This document shows, one piece after another, positions 49,384 through 57,984 of a stretch of 64,000 nt of DNA; the first letter of the stretch is position 1; each line of letters opens with the position of its first letter. The notes below the pieces were generated by a model. That model had not been told where the DNA came from, made no database searches, and was given only the letters and a program-made list of their open reading frames with translations. The position numbers and the translations under genes are program-made. This DNA is from Membranipora membranacea (lineage: Eukaryota; Bryozoa; Gymnolaemata; Cheilostomatida; Membraniporidae). The stretch is from NCBI GenBank assembly GCA_914767715.1, contig OU612073.1:9176001-9240000 (forward strand), written 5' to 3'.

Positions 49384-49597
49384 ATGGCAAGCATGGAGTC
49401 AGGACAGTCAGACAAGCATCGATCAACATTGACAGCTGTGGCTTTGATGATGGATGCCCCACCTCTACTGCCTCCTGATATCAGCACATTCTTTGGCAAC
49501 AGTGGCAAAGATTTCAGACCTACAAGAGATCAGCTCTATGAATCGTTGCCAGACTGGAGTCAGTCTAGATTCAAAAGTGCCCTCAGGCTCTCAAGAG
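49384..49597 (+). other. Candidate first coding exon of an unrecognised gene
   Basis: Starts at an ATG (MASMESGQSDKHRSTLTAVA), about 70 codons, and meets a GTAGGC donor after SALRLSR. It ends 200 bp before the hAT insertion, which may lie in its intron. Not recognised. Confidence 0.35.
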
Positions 49598-49799
49598 GTA
49601 GGCTTCTACAACAATACAACACTAGTCGTTTTGAACTGTGGCTGGTATTATTATTTTTAGTGGACTGTACAGGCTTTATCAAGCTACCTGGTATGTTCTT
49701 CTTCTACTTTACTCTACCCTACTCTACCCTGCAGTAATCTACTGACACTGACTGTGTTTTATTATAAAAATGGTATATATATATATATATCATCATCAC

Positions 49800-52036
49800 T
49801 AGTGTTGTATTCAGGGTCAAGTCAAAGGGTCGGGTTTCGGGTTTCTGTGGTCGGGTCATGTTAGGGTCAAGTCGGGTCAGAGGTCTGCATCTTCACCGGT
49901 CTCAACTTCCTTATGTATGTAGTAATGTCATGTCTGGATAATGGGCTTATCATTTTTGTGGTTCGATATAGCTACCCGCACCAGAGTTATTGGCCACATG
50001 TTAGTTGACCACAACCACAACTGGGCAGGTCTCGACTCAACAATGTATATGTTACATATTTGGTAATGGCACTTTAATTAATAAGCTCCCAGGAGTCGAT
50101 TTGTATGCGCAGGCGTATCAAAAGTACATTCATGCTTTCCTGCTGTGAAGTGTGAATGAAGTTTGTTTTGATTGTCTACATAAGCTAGCTTTGTTGGGCA
50201 AAGAAAAGACAGGGCAATGAGTGCAGCAAGCAGCAGCAAAAGAAAAACTAGTCAGGTGTGGGACTTCTTCACAGCAGTAGATGGAAGTCAGGAAGTACAA
50301 TGTGTGAAGTGTGAAGTTAAATTGCAATACTCTAATGGATCCACTAGCCTAGTAGCAGCATGGGAAGACATCTTGAGAGGAAACATGGTATTGACCTTGC
50401 AGTTGGAGTGGTGAGGAAGAAAAGCAAACCAGACTCAAACCAAGAGACATTAACAGCCTTTATCAAGAGAACAGAGAAGCTGAGCCGAGATAGTAAGCAA
50501 TACAAAGACATAACTTACAAAATAGCAAAGTGTATGTTCCTGGACTTAAGACCAATTAGTATCTGTGAAGATGAAGGCTTCAGAGAGGCCATACTAGCAG
50601 CAGAGCCTAGGTACACCATCCCTTCCAGGACCAGAGTCTCTTACCGATACACAATCCTTCCTGAGTTGTAGAACCAGCGTAGAAGCGAAGTGAAGAAACG
50701 CATTCAGAGCTACAGAGAAACATATCCATTTACTGCATTGTTTGGGGTGACCACGGATGGATGGACTGGTGGCTCAAACCAGAGTATTGTTGCTTACACT
50801 TTACATATAATAAATGAACATAAGCAGCTCGAAAGCTTCTGTATCGGGACATCATCAAACGGGAAGTAACTCCTATATACAACATGTTAAATAGGATAGA
50901 CATTCAGGTTGAGAGTGTAATGCTGTACTGTTCTCTGCAGGTCTCTTGTTGAGGAGAAAAAGCAGGTCAGCGACAGTGGTACTTCAGCAATCCAAGGTGA
51001 AAACTTGACAGAAGCTGGTAAGACTCTACTTTCGTCACTCCTGGCAGATTTCTCTACAACAGGATTAGGAACTACTTCAGCAGATCTGATCGCTAGTGAT
51101 GAGATCAGACTCTATTTGAGAGATGCAGATTGCAAGATGGACGACTCTGCACTGGATTGGTAGAGTGCTCATGTTCATCGCTACCCCTCTCTAAGTATGC
51201 TAGCCCTACCCTATATGTGCCTTCAGGGCACATCAGTTGCTTCTGAGCGTGTGTTTAGCACTGCTGGAGATTTTCTCAACAAGAAAAGAAACAGGCTTCA
51301 ATCAAGCACATTGAAAATGCTCAAGGTGTGGTTCTTCAGATCCTATAGTTAGACTGTAGAGATGAGATGCTAGTGCCTGTATAGGAGTTGCTTTGCCCAT
51401 AGCTCACCACTATTTCAGTTCTAATGATCTAGTTGGGATCTTGCGCTGAGACTATGCTGTACAATACTTTTGAATTATTTTGGCGTTCTTCCCTGTGTGT
51501 GAGGTTTTCATTTTCAGTTGCATTACAGCTATAGAAAAGTCTTTTAATTTGTGTTTTTCTTTCTGTTAGATAGTTGAAAGAGGCTAATGACTAAATAGGA
51601 GTTGAGTCGCTCATATCTTAACAATAAATCAGTTTTCTTGATCTTGGTGGGATTATGTACCATATGTGAGAATTAATTTGTCGTCCTTGTCTGTGTGTAA
51701 CGCCTACTCTTGCAGTTGTCTGATACAGCAACTATTAATTTTTTTCATTTCTGGTTTAGTATTGTTTTATGTCCGCATTTCGAAACCCAGTAAAATATAA
51801 ATAACAAATATTATTAAATATCATAATAATAATAATTCAATAACAATGACTCAATAATTTAGTGTAGAAGGAATTTCCTAGATGTAAAAACAAGACAGTG
51901 TAGGACATCAACTTATGAAGTCGTAATGTAAATCCAATTCACGCGCTCTTTTCGACCCGACCCGGCTCGTACCTGAATTTAGGGAAATTTCAGTGGCTCG
52001 GCTCGTTTTCATTTTTGCTGGCTCGATACAACACTA
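49800..52036 (+). mobile_element. hAT transposon, 2237 bp, perfect 8-bp target duplication
   Basis: Ends TAGTGTTGTAT and its complement ATACAACACTA; flanks ATCATCAC at 49792-49799 and 52037-52044. Both subterminal regions are rich in GGGTCGGGT / CGACCCGACCC-type motifs, which may be transposase-binding sites. It encodes a decayed Ac-like transposase. The right end lies about 480 bp from the first Polinton gene. Confidence 0.92.
50217..51350 (+). pseudogene. hAT (Ac/ZBED-like) transposase, internally deleted and frameshifted
   Basis: It starts MSAASSSKRKTSQVWDFFTA and enters a BED zinc finger (VQCVKCEVKLQYSNGSTS), whose HLERKHG part is in another frame from about 50345. The second frame (to 50671) has TAFIKRTEKLSRDSKQYKDI and ends at an in-frame stop, after which YPFTALFGVTTDGWTGG gives the first catalytic Asp region. 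Most of the DDE domain is missing. The C-terminal dimerisation region survives at about 51160-51345 (SVASERVFSTAGDFLNKKRN). The remnant cannot make active transposase. Its terminal repeats are intact, so it could have moved in trans. Confidence 0.85.
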
Positions 52037-52044
52037 ATCATCAC

Positions 52045-52514
52045 ATGTTCTCACACATAAATTACTTATTTCCCATCAATCCTAACATTGATGTTATTTC
52101 AATTGATTTGGACTTTGTTGGACACCTCAATTCTGCTGTCCTACCAGTCAGTTCCAAAACACCCTAAAGAACACATTCCTGCTGCTACATCCTCACAGAC
52201 AACGGACCATTCAGGAGATATACCTTACCTATTATTCCACTATCGAGCTTGCTGTTTTGTTACTCAACAAACATTATACTGATTTTTATACAATTGACAA
52301 TTGACTTGTATTTTGGAAACACAAACCATTGCTAGTAGTAGATTTGGGAGGAGTTGGTCAGCTCGATCACATTTTAACAGATAGGCGGACTGTTCCCGCC
52401 TGTAATGCTCCTGGTGGAGCCACTGGCTGTCAAATTAGGATGATTCATCACAGTATTTATTTTGTGCTTATTTGTTGAGTATGTTATTTGTGATTGAATT
52501 GCTGAACAGAGAGC
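52045..52514. other. Leader region of the Polinton or its lost left end
   Basis: No open frame of note and no match to the sequence beyond the other end of the Polinton. A GGCGG...CCGCC inverted motif lies at 52383-52399. Confidence 0.45.
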
Positions 52515-52835
52515 ATGGTGGATTCCCGACTGCGTAGAAACATTCCTGTTCTCAAGGAATTGCAGAAAAGTCGTGGTTCCAATCGAAAGCGCATGCTCCA
52601 AAGATTGAGTGACGACACAGTGGATGCATTAAGTGATTGTGCATGTAATATAAGGAATGGAAATGTTCCGCTTACAACACACCAGTTCCGTTCGTTAAAG
52701 CCTTATCACAAGCATCTGAAGCAGTTGAGTAAAAGATCCTCATCACGTAAAAGTAGACGGAAAACATTGATGAAGGGTGGATTTATTGGTTTACTACTCA
52801 AACCCCTTGCCAAGCTATTACTTGGAGGTTTGTGA
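52515..52835 (+). CDS. Small basic Polinton protein with hydrophobic C-terminus
   Basis: 106 residues: a helical basic part (LKELQKSR, NRKRMLQRLSDDTVDALSDC), a very basic stretch at 71-88 (SKRSSSRKSRRK) and a hydrophobic glycine-ended tail from KGGF at 87-90 (IGLLLKPLAKLLLGGL). Short proteins with this layout, ending in a KGGF-LLL segment, are common in animal Polintons and adintovirus-like elements, where they are thought to be virion core or membrane-active components. Function is inferred from that pattern only. It is the first gene of the plus-strand cluster and its stop lies 4 bases before the next ATG. Confidence 0.75.
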   Translation: MVDSRLRRNIPVLKELQKSRGSNRKRMLQRLSDDTVDALSDCACNIRNGNVPLTTHQFRSLKPYHKHLKQLSKRSSSRKSRRKTLMKGGFIGLLLKPLAKLLLGGL

Positions 52836-52839
52836 AAAT

Positions 52840-53646
52840 ATGTCGTTCCGTAAATACTATTTGGTTGAACCAGATACGTACAATGAGCTAGTAAGGAGCT
52901 CAAATTCTAAAGCAGATTCGCTACAGCACCCAAATGTTAAAGCTTTTAAAGAAATTGACTCTAAAATTGATACGATACTCAACAAACAATCAACATCAGA
53001 GACCGAAAAGCTGGATGAGTATAACTCAAATATTGACAGCTACAAGAGGAACTTCAGAAATGCAATTGGAAAATCTAGAAAAGATGCATTATTTGGTGAC
53101 CCTACACCTCAGGAGACTAACTCATTCAATTTACAACCGCTAGGTCAAACCAAAAGCATCTCTCCCGCTGCTTTTTCGACAAGCACACCAGTCGCTACCC
53201 CTAAGTCAGAGCTTTTTGAGTCTGATGAGAATAAAAAGAAAATATTTGATGATACCATGAAAACCATCCCTCACTCTTATCACTCGAGTGCAAATAAGCT
53301 GGCCAAATTCATTGACTCGTCCAAAGACTTTTCCATTGCAAGCTCCGGGAGATTAAAATACAAGGGAAAAGCAATAAATGACTCAGATGCTGGTGCACTG
53401 TTCAAGAGTGCGGTAACCTACAGACACATATTTGGAAAGCATAAACAGGCAGTACAAAACTTCCTAACAGCACTGACAGAATCCGGCTTCCCTACTAAAT
53501 CCTTACCATACACACGAAAGCTGAGTGCATTAGAAAAGAAATCCATTGCATCCAAAAAGTCGCTGATGCCAAAATGGCAAGGAAAAGAAAGGAAATTAAA
53601 AAGAATAACAGCAAACCCTCTCGAGTGGGAAAAATTCGACAGCTGA
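52840..53646 (+). CDS. Polinton protein of unknown function, 268 residues
   Basis: The start is placed at the ATG of MSFRKYYLVEPDTYNELV, right after the preceding stop; the longer frame from 52777 would overlap the upstream gene. Residues 25-75 are polar and predicted coiled coil-like (KEIDSKIDTILNKQ). The C-terminal half has SGRLKYKGKAINDSDAGALFKS, a short conserved block seen in Polinton proteins of similar size and position. The 3' end overlaps the integrase start by 73 bases in another frame. I infer a virion or replication accessory role but know no experimental function. Confidence 0.7.
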   Translation: MSFRKYYLVEPDTYNELVRSSNSKADSLQHPNVKAFKEIDSKIDTILNKQSTSETEKLDEYNSNIDSYKRNFRNAIGKSRKDALFGDPTPQETNSFNLQPLGQTKSISPAAFSTSTPVATPKSELFESDENKKKIFDDTMKTIPHSYHSSANKLAKFIDSSKDFSIASSGRLKYKGKAINDSDAGALFKSAVTYRHIFGKHKQAVQNFLTALTESGFPTKSLPYTRKLSALEKKSIASKKSLMPKWQGKERKLKRITANPLEWEKFDS

Positions 53647-54719
53647 ACAAAGAAGTCACACGGAAACTTCAAGAACTTTACTACAACCCATCTCTACCCT
53701 CAGCTCTTGGAGGGCAAGCAAATCTTCAGCACAATGCTCCTGATGTTCCATCATCGAAAATAAAGGAATGGTTATTATCTCAAGATGCATACACTTTACA
53801 TAAAAAAGTGAATCGAAAGTTTAAGCGACGTCCAACAATTGTGAGTGGAGCAAATATACAATATCAAGCTGATCTGATTGATATGAGCAAGTTCTCAAAG
53901 CATAATACCAACTACAAATATATTCTGACTGTCATAGATGTATTCTCGAAATTTGGGTGGTGTAAACCTCTCAAGACAAAACACGGAAGCGAAATCAGTT
54001 TGGCTTTACAGGGAGTACTGACTTTAAATCCATGCAAAGACCTGCAGACAGATAAGGGTAAGGAGTTTTATAACAAATCTGTCAGAAAACTGCTGGAAAG
54101 ACTTGCTATAAATCATTTTTCCACTGAAAATGATGACATTAAAGCCTCAATAGTAGAGCGCTTTAACCGTACCATACAATCAAAGGTTCATCGATGGTTC
54201 TCATATAAAAACACCAACAACTGGATAAACATCTTGCAAAAGATCACAGATGGATACAATGCCACAAAGCATTCTGTGACTAAGGTTGCGCCTAATGATG
54301 TCAAGAAATTCAATCAAGAGGATATATGGCTCAACATCCACCTTCAAGAGGGAATACCAACACACAAAAGAAGTGAACTTCAGGTTGACGATCCCGTTAG
54401 AATTAGCAGATATAAACACATTTTTGAAAAAGGGTATGATAAAAACTGGTCTACTGAGGTGTTCTTGATTGACAAGATAGAACACACAAGGCCAATAACA
54501 TACAGACTGCGAGACCAGAAGAATGAGCGGATTCATGGTACATATTATTTTAATGAATTGCAGAAGGTGGCATTACCCAAAGTTTTTCTTTTAGATGATA
54601 TCATTAAAGAAAAAGGAATAGGTCGTAAGAAAGAGTACCTTGTGTCATATAAGGGTTACCCAAGTAAATTCAATGAATGGATTACCCACAAACAATTAAT
54701 TAATTTACAACAAAACTAG
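53574..54719 (+). CDS. Polinton integrase (rve/DDE) with C-terminal chromodomain
   Basis: 381 residues. The basic N-terminus is followed by an integrase core: D100 in YQADLIDMSKF, D160 in LQTDKGKEF and E195 in ASIVERFNRT, giving a D, D(34)E-type triad. A region typical of Polinton integrases follows (VDDPVRISRY, TEVFLIDKI), then a chromodomain at about 336-372 (FLLDDIIKEKGIGRKKEYLV, YKGYPSKFNEWI). The enzyme should insert the linear element into the host chromosome; the chromodomain may bind methylated histones and guide target choice, as in chromoviruses. No zinc-binding HHCC module was recognised in the first 90 residues. The frame is intact. Confidence 0.92.
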   Translation: MARKRKEIKKNNSKPSRVGKIRQLNKEVTRKLQELYYNPSLPSALGGQANLQHNAPDVPSSKIKEWLLSQDAYTLHKKVNRKFKRRPTIVSGANIQYQADLIDMSKFSKHNTNYKYILTVIDVFSKFGWCKPLKTKHGSEISLALQGVLTLNPCKDLQTDKGKEFYNKSVRKLLERLAINHFSTENDDIKASIVERFNRTIQSKVHRWFSYKNTNNWINILQKITDGYNATKHSVTKVAPNDVKKFNQEDIWLNIHLQEGIPTHKRSELQVDDPVRISRYKHIFEKGYDKNWSTEVFLIDKIEHTRPITYRLRDQKNERIHGTYYFNELQKVALPKVFLLDDIIKEKGIGRKKEYLVSYKGYPSKFNEWITHKQLINLQQN

Positions 54720-54771
54720 TTTCTGTGGAGAAATGTTTTTATTTTCATTTTGTCTTTAGTAGCGAACAGTC

Positions 54772-55516
54772 ATGAATAAATCGTTTTATGTTGTCTTACC
54801 TTCAAATGCATCCTATGAATACTTCCCTGATAATAAACTTCATTCATACAAGACTAAGATCCCAAAGCTTCCTATAAATAATGGATCATGGGAGGTTGGA
54901 ATGACAGAAATTCAGTATCCAGCAAGGTGGCCAAATATCATTGATGGGAAGGTATGGATCAAGTTTGCTAATGGAACAACCTCGATTGCATGATGGATAC
55001 TACCCTTCTGTTGACAAGCTCATGTCAGAATTAACAAAAATTTTCAATAATGCAGGATGCAAGGGGATTTCCGTATACTTTGATGAACTGCGCGACAGGT
55101 CATCAATCACTGTCAGTGGTGACGAAGTGTTTGGTGTTACATTCAGCGAAAATATTCTCCAGGTTATGGGCTTTGAAAAAACCCCTGGCAAGTTCTTCAC
55201 AAAGGGAATTTTTTGGGGTGATTTTGCAAGTGACATCAATGATGGCTTAGCTGGACTGTTTGTATACACCGACATAGTAGAGCGAAGACTTGTTGGAGAT
55301 GTCATGGTTCCATTGCTCAGAGTCGTGCCAGGAGAACCATCTCGCCAAGCTGCAACATTTAAATCTGTGTCTTTTCAAAATGTTCAGTATGTTCCCGTTG
55401 CATCTACCCATACTGATTCTGTTGAAGTCAATATAAGGCGAGATGATGGGAGACCAATCCCATTTGAAAAAGGGAAAGTCAGTGTGACACTTCATTTTCG
55501 TCTAGTTTCAAGATGA
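54772..55516 (+). pseudogene. Polinton minor capsid (penton-like, single jelly roll) gene, frameshifted
   Basis: The first frame (54772-54993) encodes the typical start of Polinton minor capsid proteins, with YVVLPSNASYEYFPDNK and SWEVGMTEIQYPARWP. It stops at TGA, but homologous coding continues in the +1 frame from about 54980 to 55516 (YYPSVDKLMSELTKIFNNAG, VPLLRVVPGEPS, VTLHFRLVSR). The break looks like a single inserted base; no known slippery site is visible at the junction. This protein would form the capsid vertices. The stop codon overlaps the next start (ATGA). It is the only damaged gene in the element, so a recent mutation, an assembly error or recoding are all possible. Confidence 0.85.
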
Positions 55517-55941
55517 GCAAGGCATACAGCTTCGATACACCATCAAGTATTTTGCATCAGCATTATAAAGGACAGGAATATTTACGAGGAGGATTTATCC
55601 CAGTCTTCAGTGGGGCAACAAGACAACGAGGTTACGGGCTGGGTGGGGTTTTCACACGTTTGTTTAGGAGTTTTGCACCTACAATCAAAACAGTTGCAAA
55701 GGCTGCTGGGAAACAATTGTTGAAATCAGGAGCCAACTTTGCATCTGATTTGATTGATGGGGAAAAGGTCTCAACAGCAGCAGTGAAAAGCCTGTCATCT
55801 GGAGGTAAAAATCTCCTCAAAACCTTGACTGCTGACATTTCTGGTGGAAAGAAGGGAGGAGTAAAGAGAAAGCTCAGAGTAAACCACTCCAAAGGTAATA
55901 AAAGGGTGCGACGGCAAGGAAAACGTGACATTTTCTCATAG
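55513..55941 (+). CDS. pVI-like virion accessory protein candidate
   Basis: 142 residues. The start is Tyr/Gly-rich (QEYLRGGFIPVFSG, RQRGYGLGGVFTRL), followed by an amphipathic helix region at about 47-80 (FRSFAPTIKTVAKAAGKQLL) and a very basic tail (KRKLRVNHSKGNKRVRRQGK). The GhGLGg-F-R segment plus amphipathic helix is characteristic of a Polinton and adintovirus protein compared with adenovirus pVI/pX, which act in membrane disruption and core condensation. The GG-type motifs could be cut by the adenain-like protease encoded downstream. Role is inferred from layout and position between capsid genes. Confidence 0.7.
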   Translation: MSKAYSFDTPSSILHQHYKGQEYLRGGFIPVFSGATRQRGYGLGGVFTRLFRSFAPTIKTVAKAAGKQLLKSGANFASDLIDGEKVSTAAVKSLSSGGKNLLKTLTADISGGKKGGVKRKLRVNHSKGNKRVRRQGKRDIFS

Positions 55942-55947
55942 ACCAGA

Positions 55948-57297
55948 ATGGCAACAACAGGTGAATTTCAGAAACTGGACAAACATGCGATGGAGATTGC
56001 TATGGAAGAATTACAAATCTTTGACAATATTCAGGTCAATACAAATCTGAAAGAATCAGAGATCGTCGAGATAACACCTGAGACACATCCTCAGGGTTTA
56101 GAACCAGTTACATTTGACATTTCATCATCAAATAACCACTACTATGATCTAGCAAACTCACTCCTCCATTTACAGATCATGATAAAGAAAGGGGATGGAA
56201 ACAAATTAGATGAAGACATTACAAAAGTATATGTGACCCCATCACAACAAATATCCCATACTTTGATTTCAAAATTTTCCATCTTACTAAATCACAAGCA
56301 AGTTGAAGATAATGTACATTATGCTTACAAAGCTTTTGTGGAAAATATGTTAAACCATGATACTGGAGCCAAGGAAACTCACCTGAGAACTGTTGGATGG
56401 ATGTCTGATGGAATGATGGAGGAGCATTCCGAAAAATTAACGGGCAGTCAGGATGCATTGATGAAGGCAAGAGCTGGCAAACTTGCTGGCAGCCCTGTGC
56501 TTGATTTTATCGGGAGATTAAACTCCCCCTTGTTTATGCAGAAGAAATATATGCTACCTGGAGTTTCCATGAAATTTGTTTTGCAATTCAATAGCCCGCA
56601 ATTTGTTTTGCAACATATCAAAGGTGTTAAAGATCCTCTTGACTACAAAATTGAGATTGTTAAGGCAACAATGTTGATGAGGAGATTAGTGGTGCATCCG
56701 TCTGTTGGCCTCTCACATATACAGTCATTAAGGAAAACATCCGCCAAATATGTGATTAACGGAACAGATGTGAAATTCTTCACCATTTCTCCAGGCAGAG
56801 GAAGTGAAACAGTGAATGTACTAACCAACCAACAGGAACCAAAGCTAATAATCTTTGGTTTGACAACTCATACAGCCAAGAATGGATCCTACGCACATTC
56901 ACCATTCAAGTTTGAGACATTTAATCTCACATCAATTAATGTAATGGTTAACAATAACTATGTGTTGAAGAAGCCTCTAGCAGTAGATTTCCAGAAGGAT
57001 ATCTATATGAGAGCCTATCACAATCTTCAGTCAGTATGTGGAAAGACTTTCACGGAGGAGGGTAACAACATAACTCCTGAACATTTCAAGTCCAGCCTCT
57101 GTCTGTACGCCTTTGACTTGACAAATGATTGGAGCCATGGCGAAGGAACACATTTACAACGCATAAGTGACACAAAAGTTGAACTAACATTCTCAGATCC
57201 CTTGAGTGAGACTGTTAATTTAATGGTTTACTATGAATATGATGAATTGCTCAATATTGATGAGTTGAGGAATCCCACTCTTGCCTCAGTATCATGA
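55948..57297 (+). CDS. Polinton major capsid protein (double jelly roll)
   Basis: 449 residues, intact. It lies between the pVI-like gene and the protease, the usual place for this gene. Early blocks NTNLKESEIVEITP, LEPVTFDISSSNNHYYDLAN and LLHLQIMIKKGDG fit the first beta-strands of Polinton major capsid proteins; KPLAVDFQKDIYMRAYHNLQ near 350 and the final VNLMVYYEYDELLNID fit the second barrel. It should form the pseudo-hexameric capsomers of an icosahedral particle. The fold itself is inferred from family knowledge and not visible in the sequence. The start codon follows the previous stop by seven bases, and its stop overlaps the protease start (ATGA). Confidence 0.88.
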   Translation: MATTGEFQKLDKHAMEIAMEELQIFDNIQVNTNLKESEIVEITPETHPQGLEPVTFDISSSNNHYYDLANSLLHLQIMIKKGDGNKLDEDITKVYVTPSQQISHTLISKFSILLNHKQVEDNVHYAYKAFVENMLNHDTGAKETHLRTVGWMSDGMMEEHSEKLTGSQDALMKARAGKLAGSPVLDFIGRLNSPLFMQKKYMLPGVSMKFVLQFNSPQFVLQHIKGVKDPLDYKIEIVKATMLMRRLVVHPSVGLSHIQSLRKTSAKYVINGTDVKFFTISPGRGSETVNVLTNQQEPKLIIFGLTTHTAKNGSYAHSPFKFETFNLTSINVMVNNNYVLKKPLAVDFQKDIYMRAYHNLQSVCGKTFTEEGNNITPEHFKSSLCLYAFDLTNDWSHGEGTHLQRISDTKVELTFSDPLSETVNLMVYYEYDELLNIDELRNPTLASVS

Positions 57298-57803
57298 ACT
57301 CACAACAGTTGAGGAAAGTTTTGATGACAGATGAGTTTACTTCAGTGATGAACCCTTCAGTTCAGTCTTTAGATGAGTTCCTGACCACAGATTTACTGTT
57401 TCCATCAATGAGAATCATAAATTACGATTACTCTTATCAACGCGGAAGTCATTGGGTAGCATTGAACATGTCTTCAACTGCTACCGCAGAGTACTTTGAT
57501 TCATATGGTGGAGTGATCAAACATCCTCAGATTGAAAGAAAATTGAAAGACATGCAAATCACTAGAAGAAATGCAGAAGTGCTGCAAGGTTTTTCAACTG
57601 TGTGTGGACAATATTGCCTCGTCTTTCTTTTGTTGAGAGCAAGGGATTATTCATTTCAAGATATTATATCAAAGCTTCTCTATGTTGATTCAACCGCGGA
57701 AAGAGATATAGTAGTCAATCAACTAATTAATAATTTGTATTTTCCAACTTTACTGCAGAATAAGACAGTAGTTTTTGATGAGAGAATGATACAGCATTAT
57801 TAA
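57294..57803 (+). CDS. Adenain-type cysteine protease (C5 / Ulp1 fold)
   Basis: 169 residues, intact. Catalytic landmarks are H53 in RGSHWVALN, an acidic residue at E66 or D69 in AEYFDSYGG, Q98 in VLQGF and C104 in STVCGQYC; the Q-x5-C-G spacing is that of adenovirus protease and SUMO proteases. It should process capsid and core precursors during particle maturation. Translation starts within the ATGA overlap with the capsid gene. The length is slightly short compared with adenovirus protease but includes all active-site elements. Confidence 0.92.
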   Translation: MNSQQLRKVLMTDEFTSVMNPSVQSLDEFLTTDLLFPSMRIINYDYSYQRGSHWVALNMSSTATAEYFDSYGGVIKHPQIERKLKDMQITRRNAEVLQGFSTVCGQYCLVFLLLRARDYSFQDIISKLLYVDSTAERDIVVNQLINNLYFPTLLQNKTVVFDERMIQHY

Positions 57804-57984
57804 AAGTAGTTACTTTAAGGAAGGATATGCAATTTATTTAAAAAAGTACATGTGTTGCTTTTGCTTTTGCTTATTTCAGATTCTTTTATTGTTACTCATG
57901 AAGTATTATACATATAAATCATAATAAAATCTCATAATGAACATAAAACGTCATATAAAATAATTCTCAAATTTAAAAACATTA
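57804..57984. other. Convergent intergenic region with poly(A) signals
   Basis: AT-rich 181-bp spacer between the convergent protease and polymerase genes. AATAAA-like motifs (ATAATAAAATC near 57921) and their complements (ATTTATTT near 57832) could end transcripts on both strands. Confidence 0.55.

Noticed and set aside
52777-52839. Upstream extension of the second Polinton gene
   Set aside because: It would overlap the first gene in another frame; the ATG at 52840 fits family starts and sits just after the previous stop.
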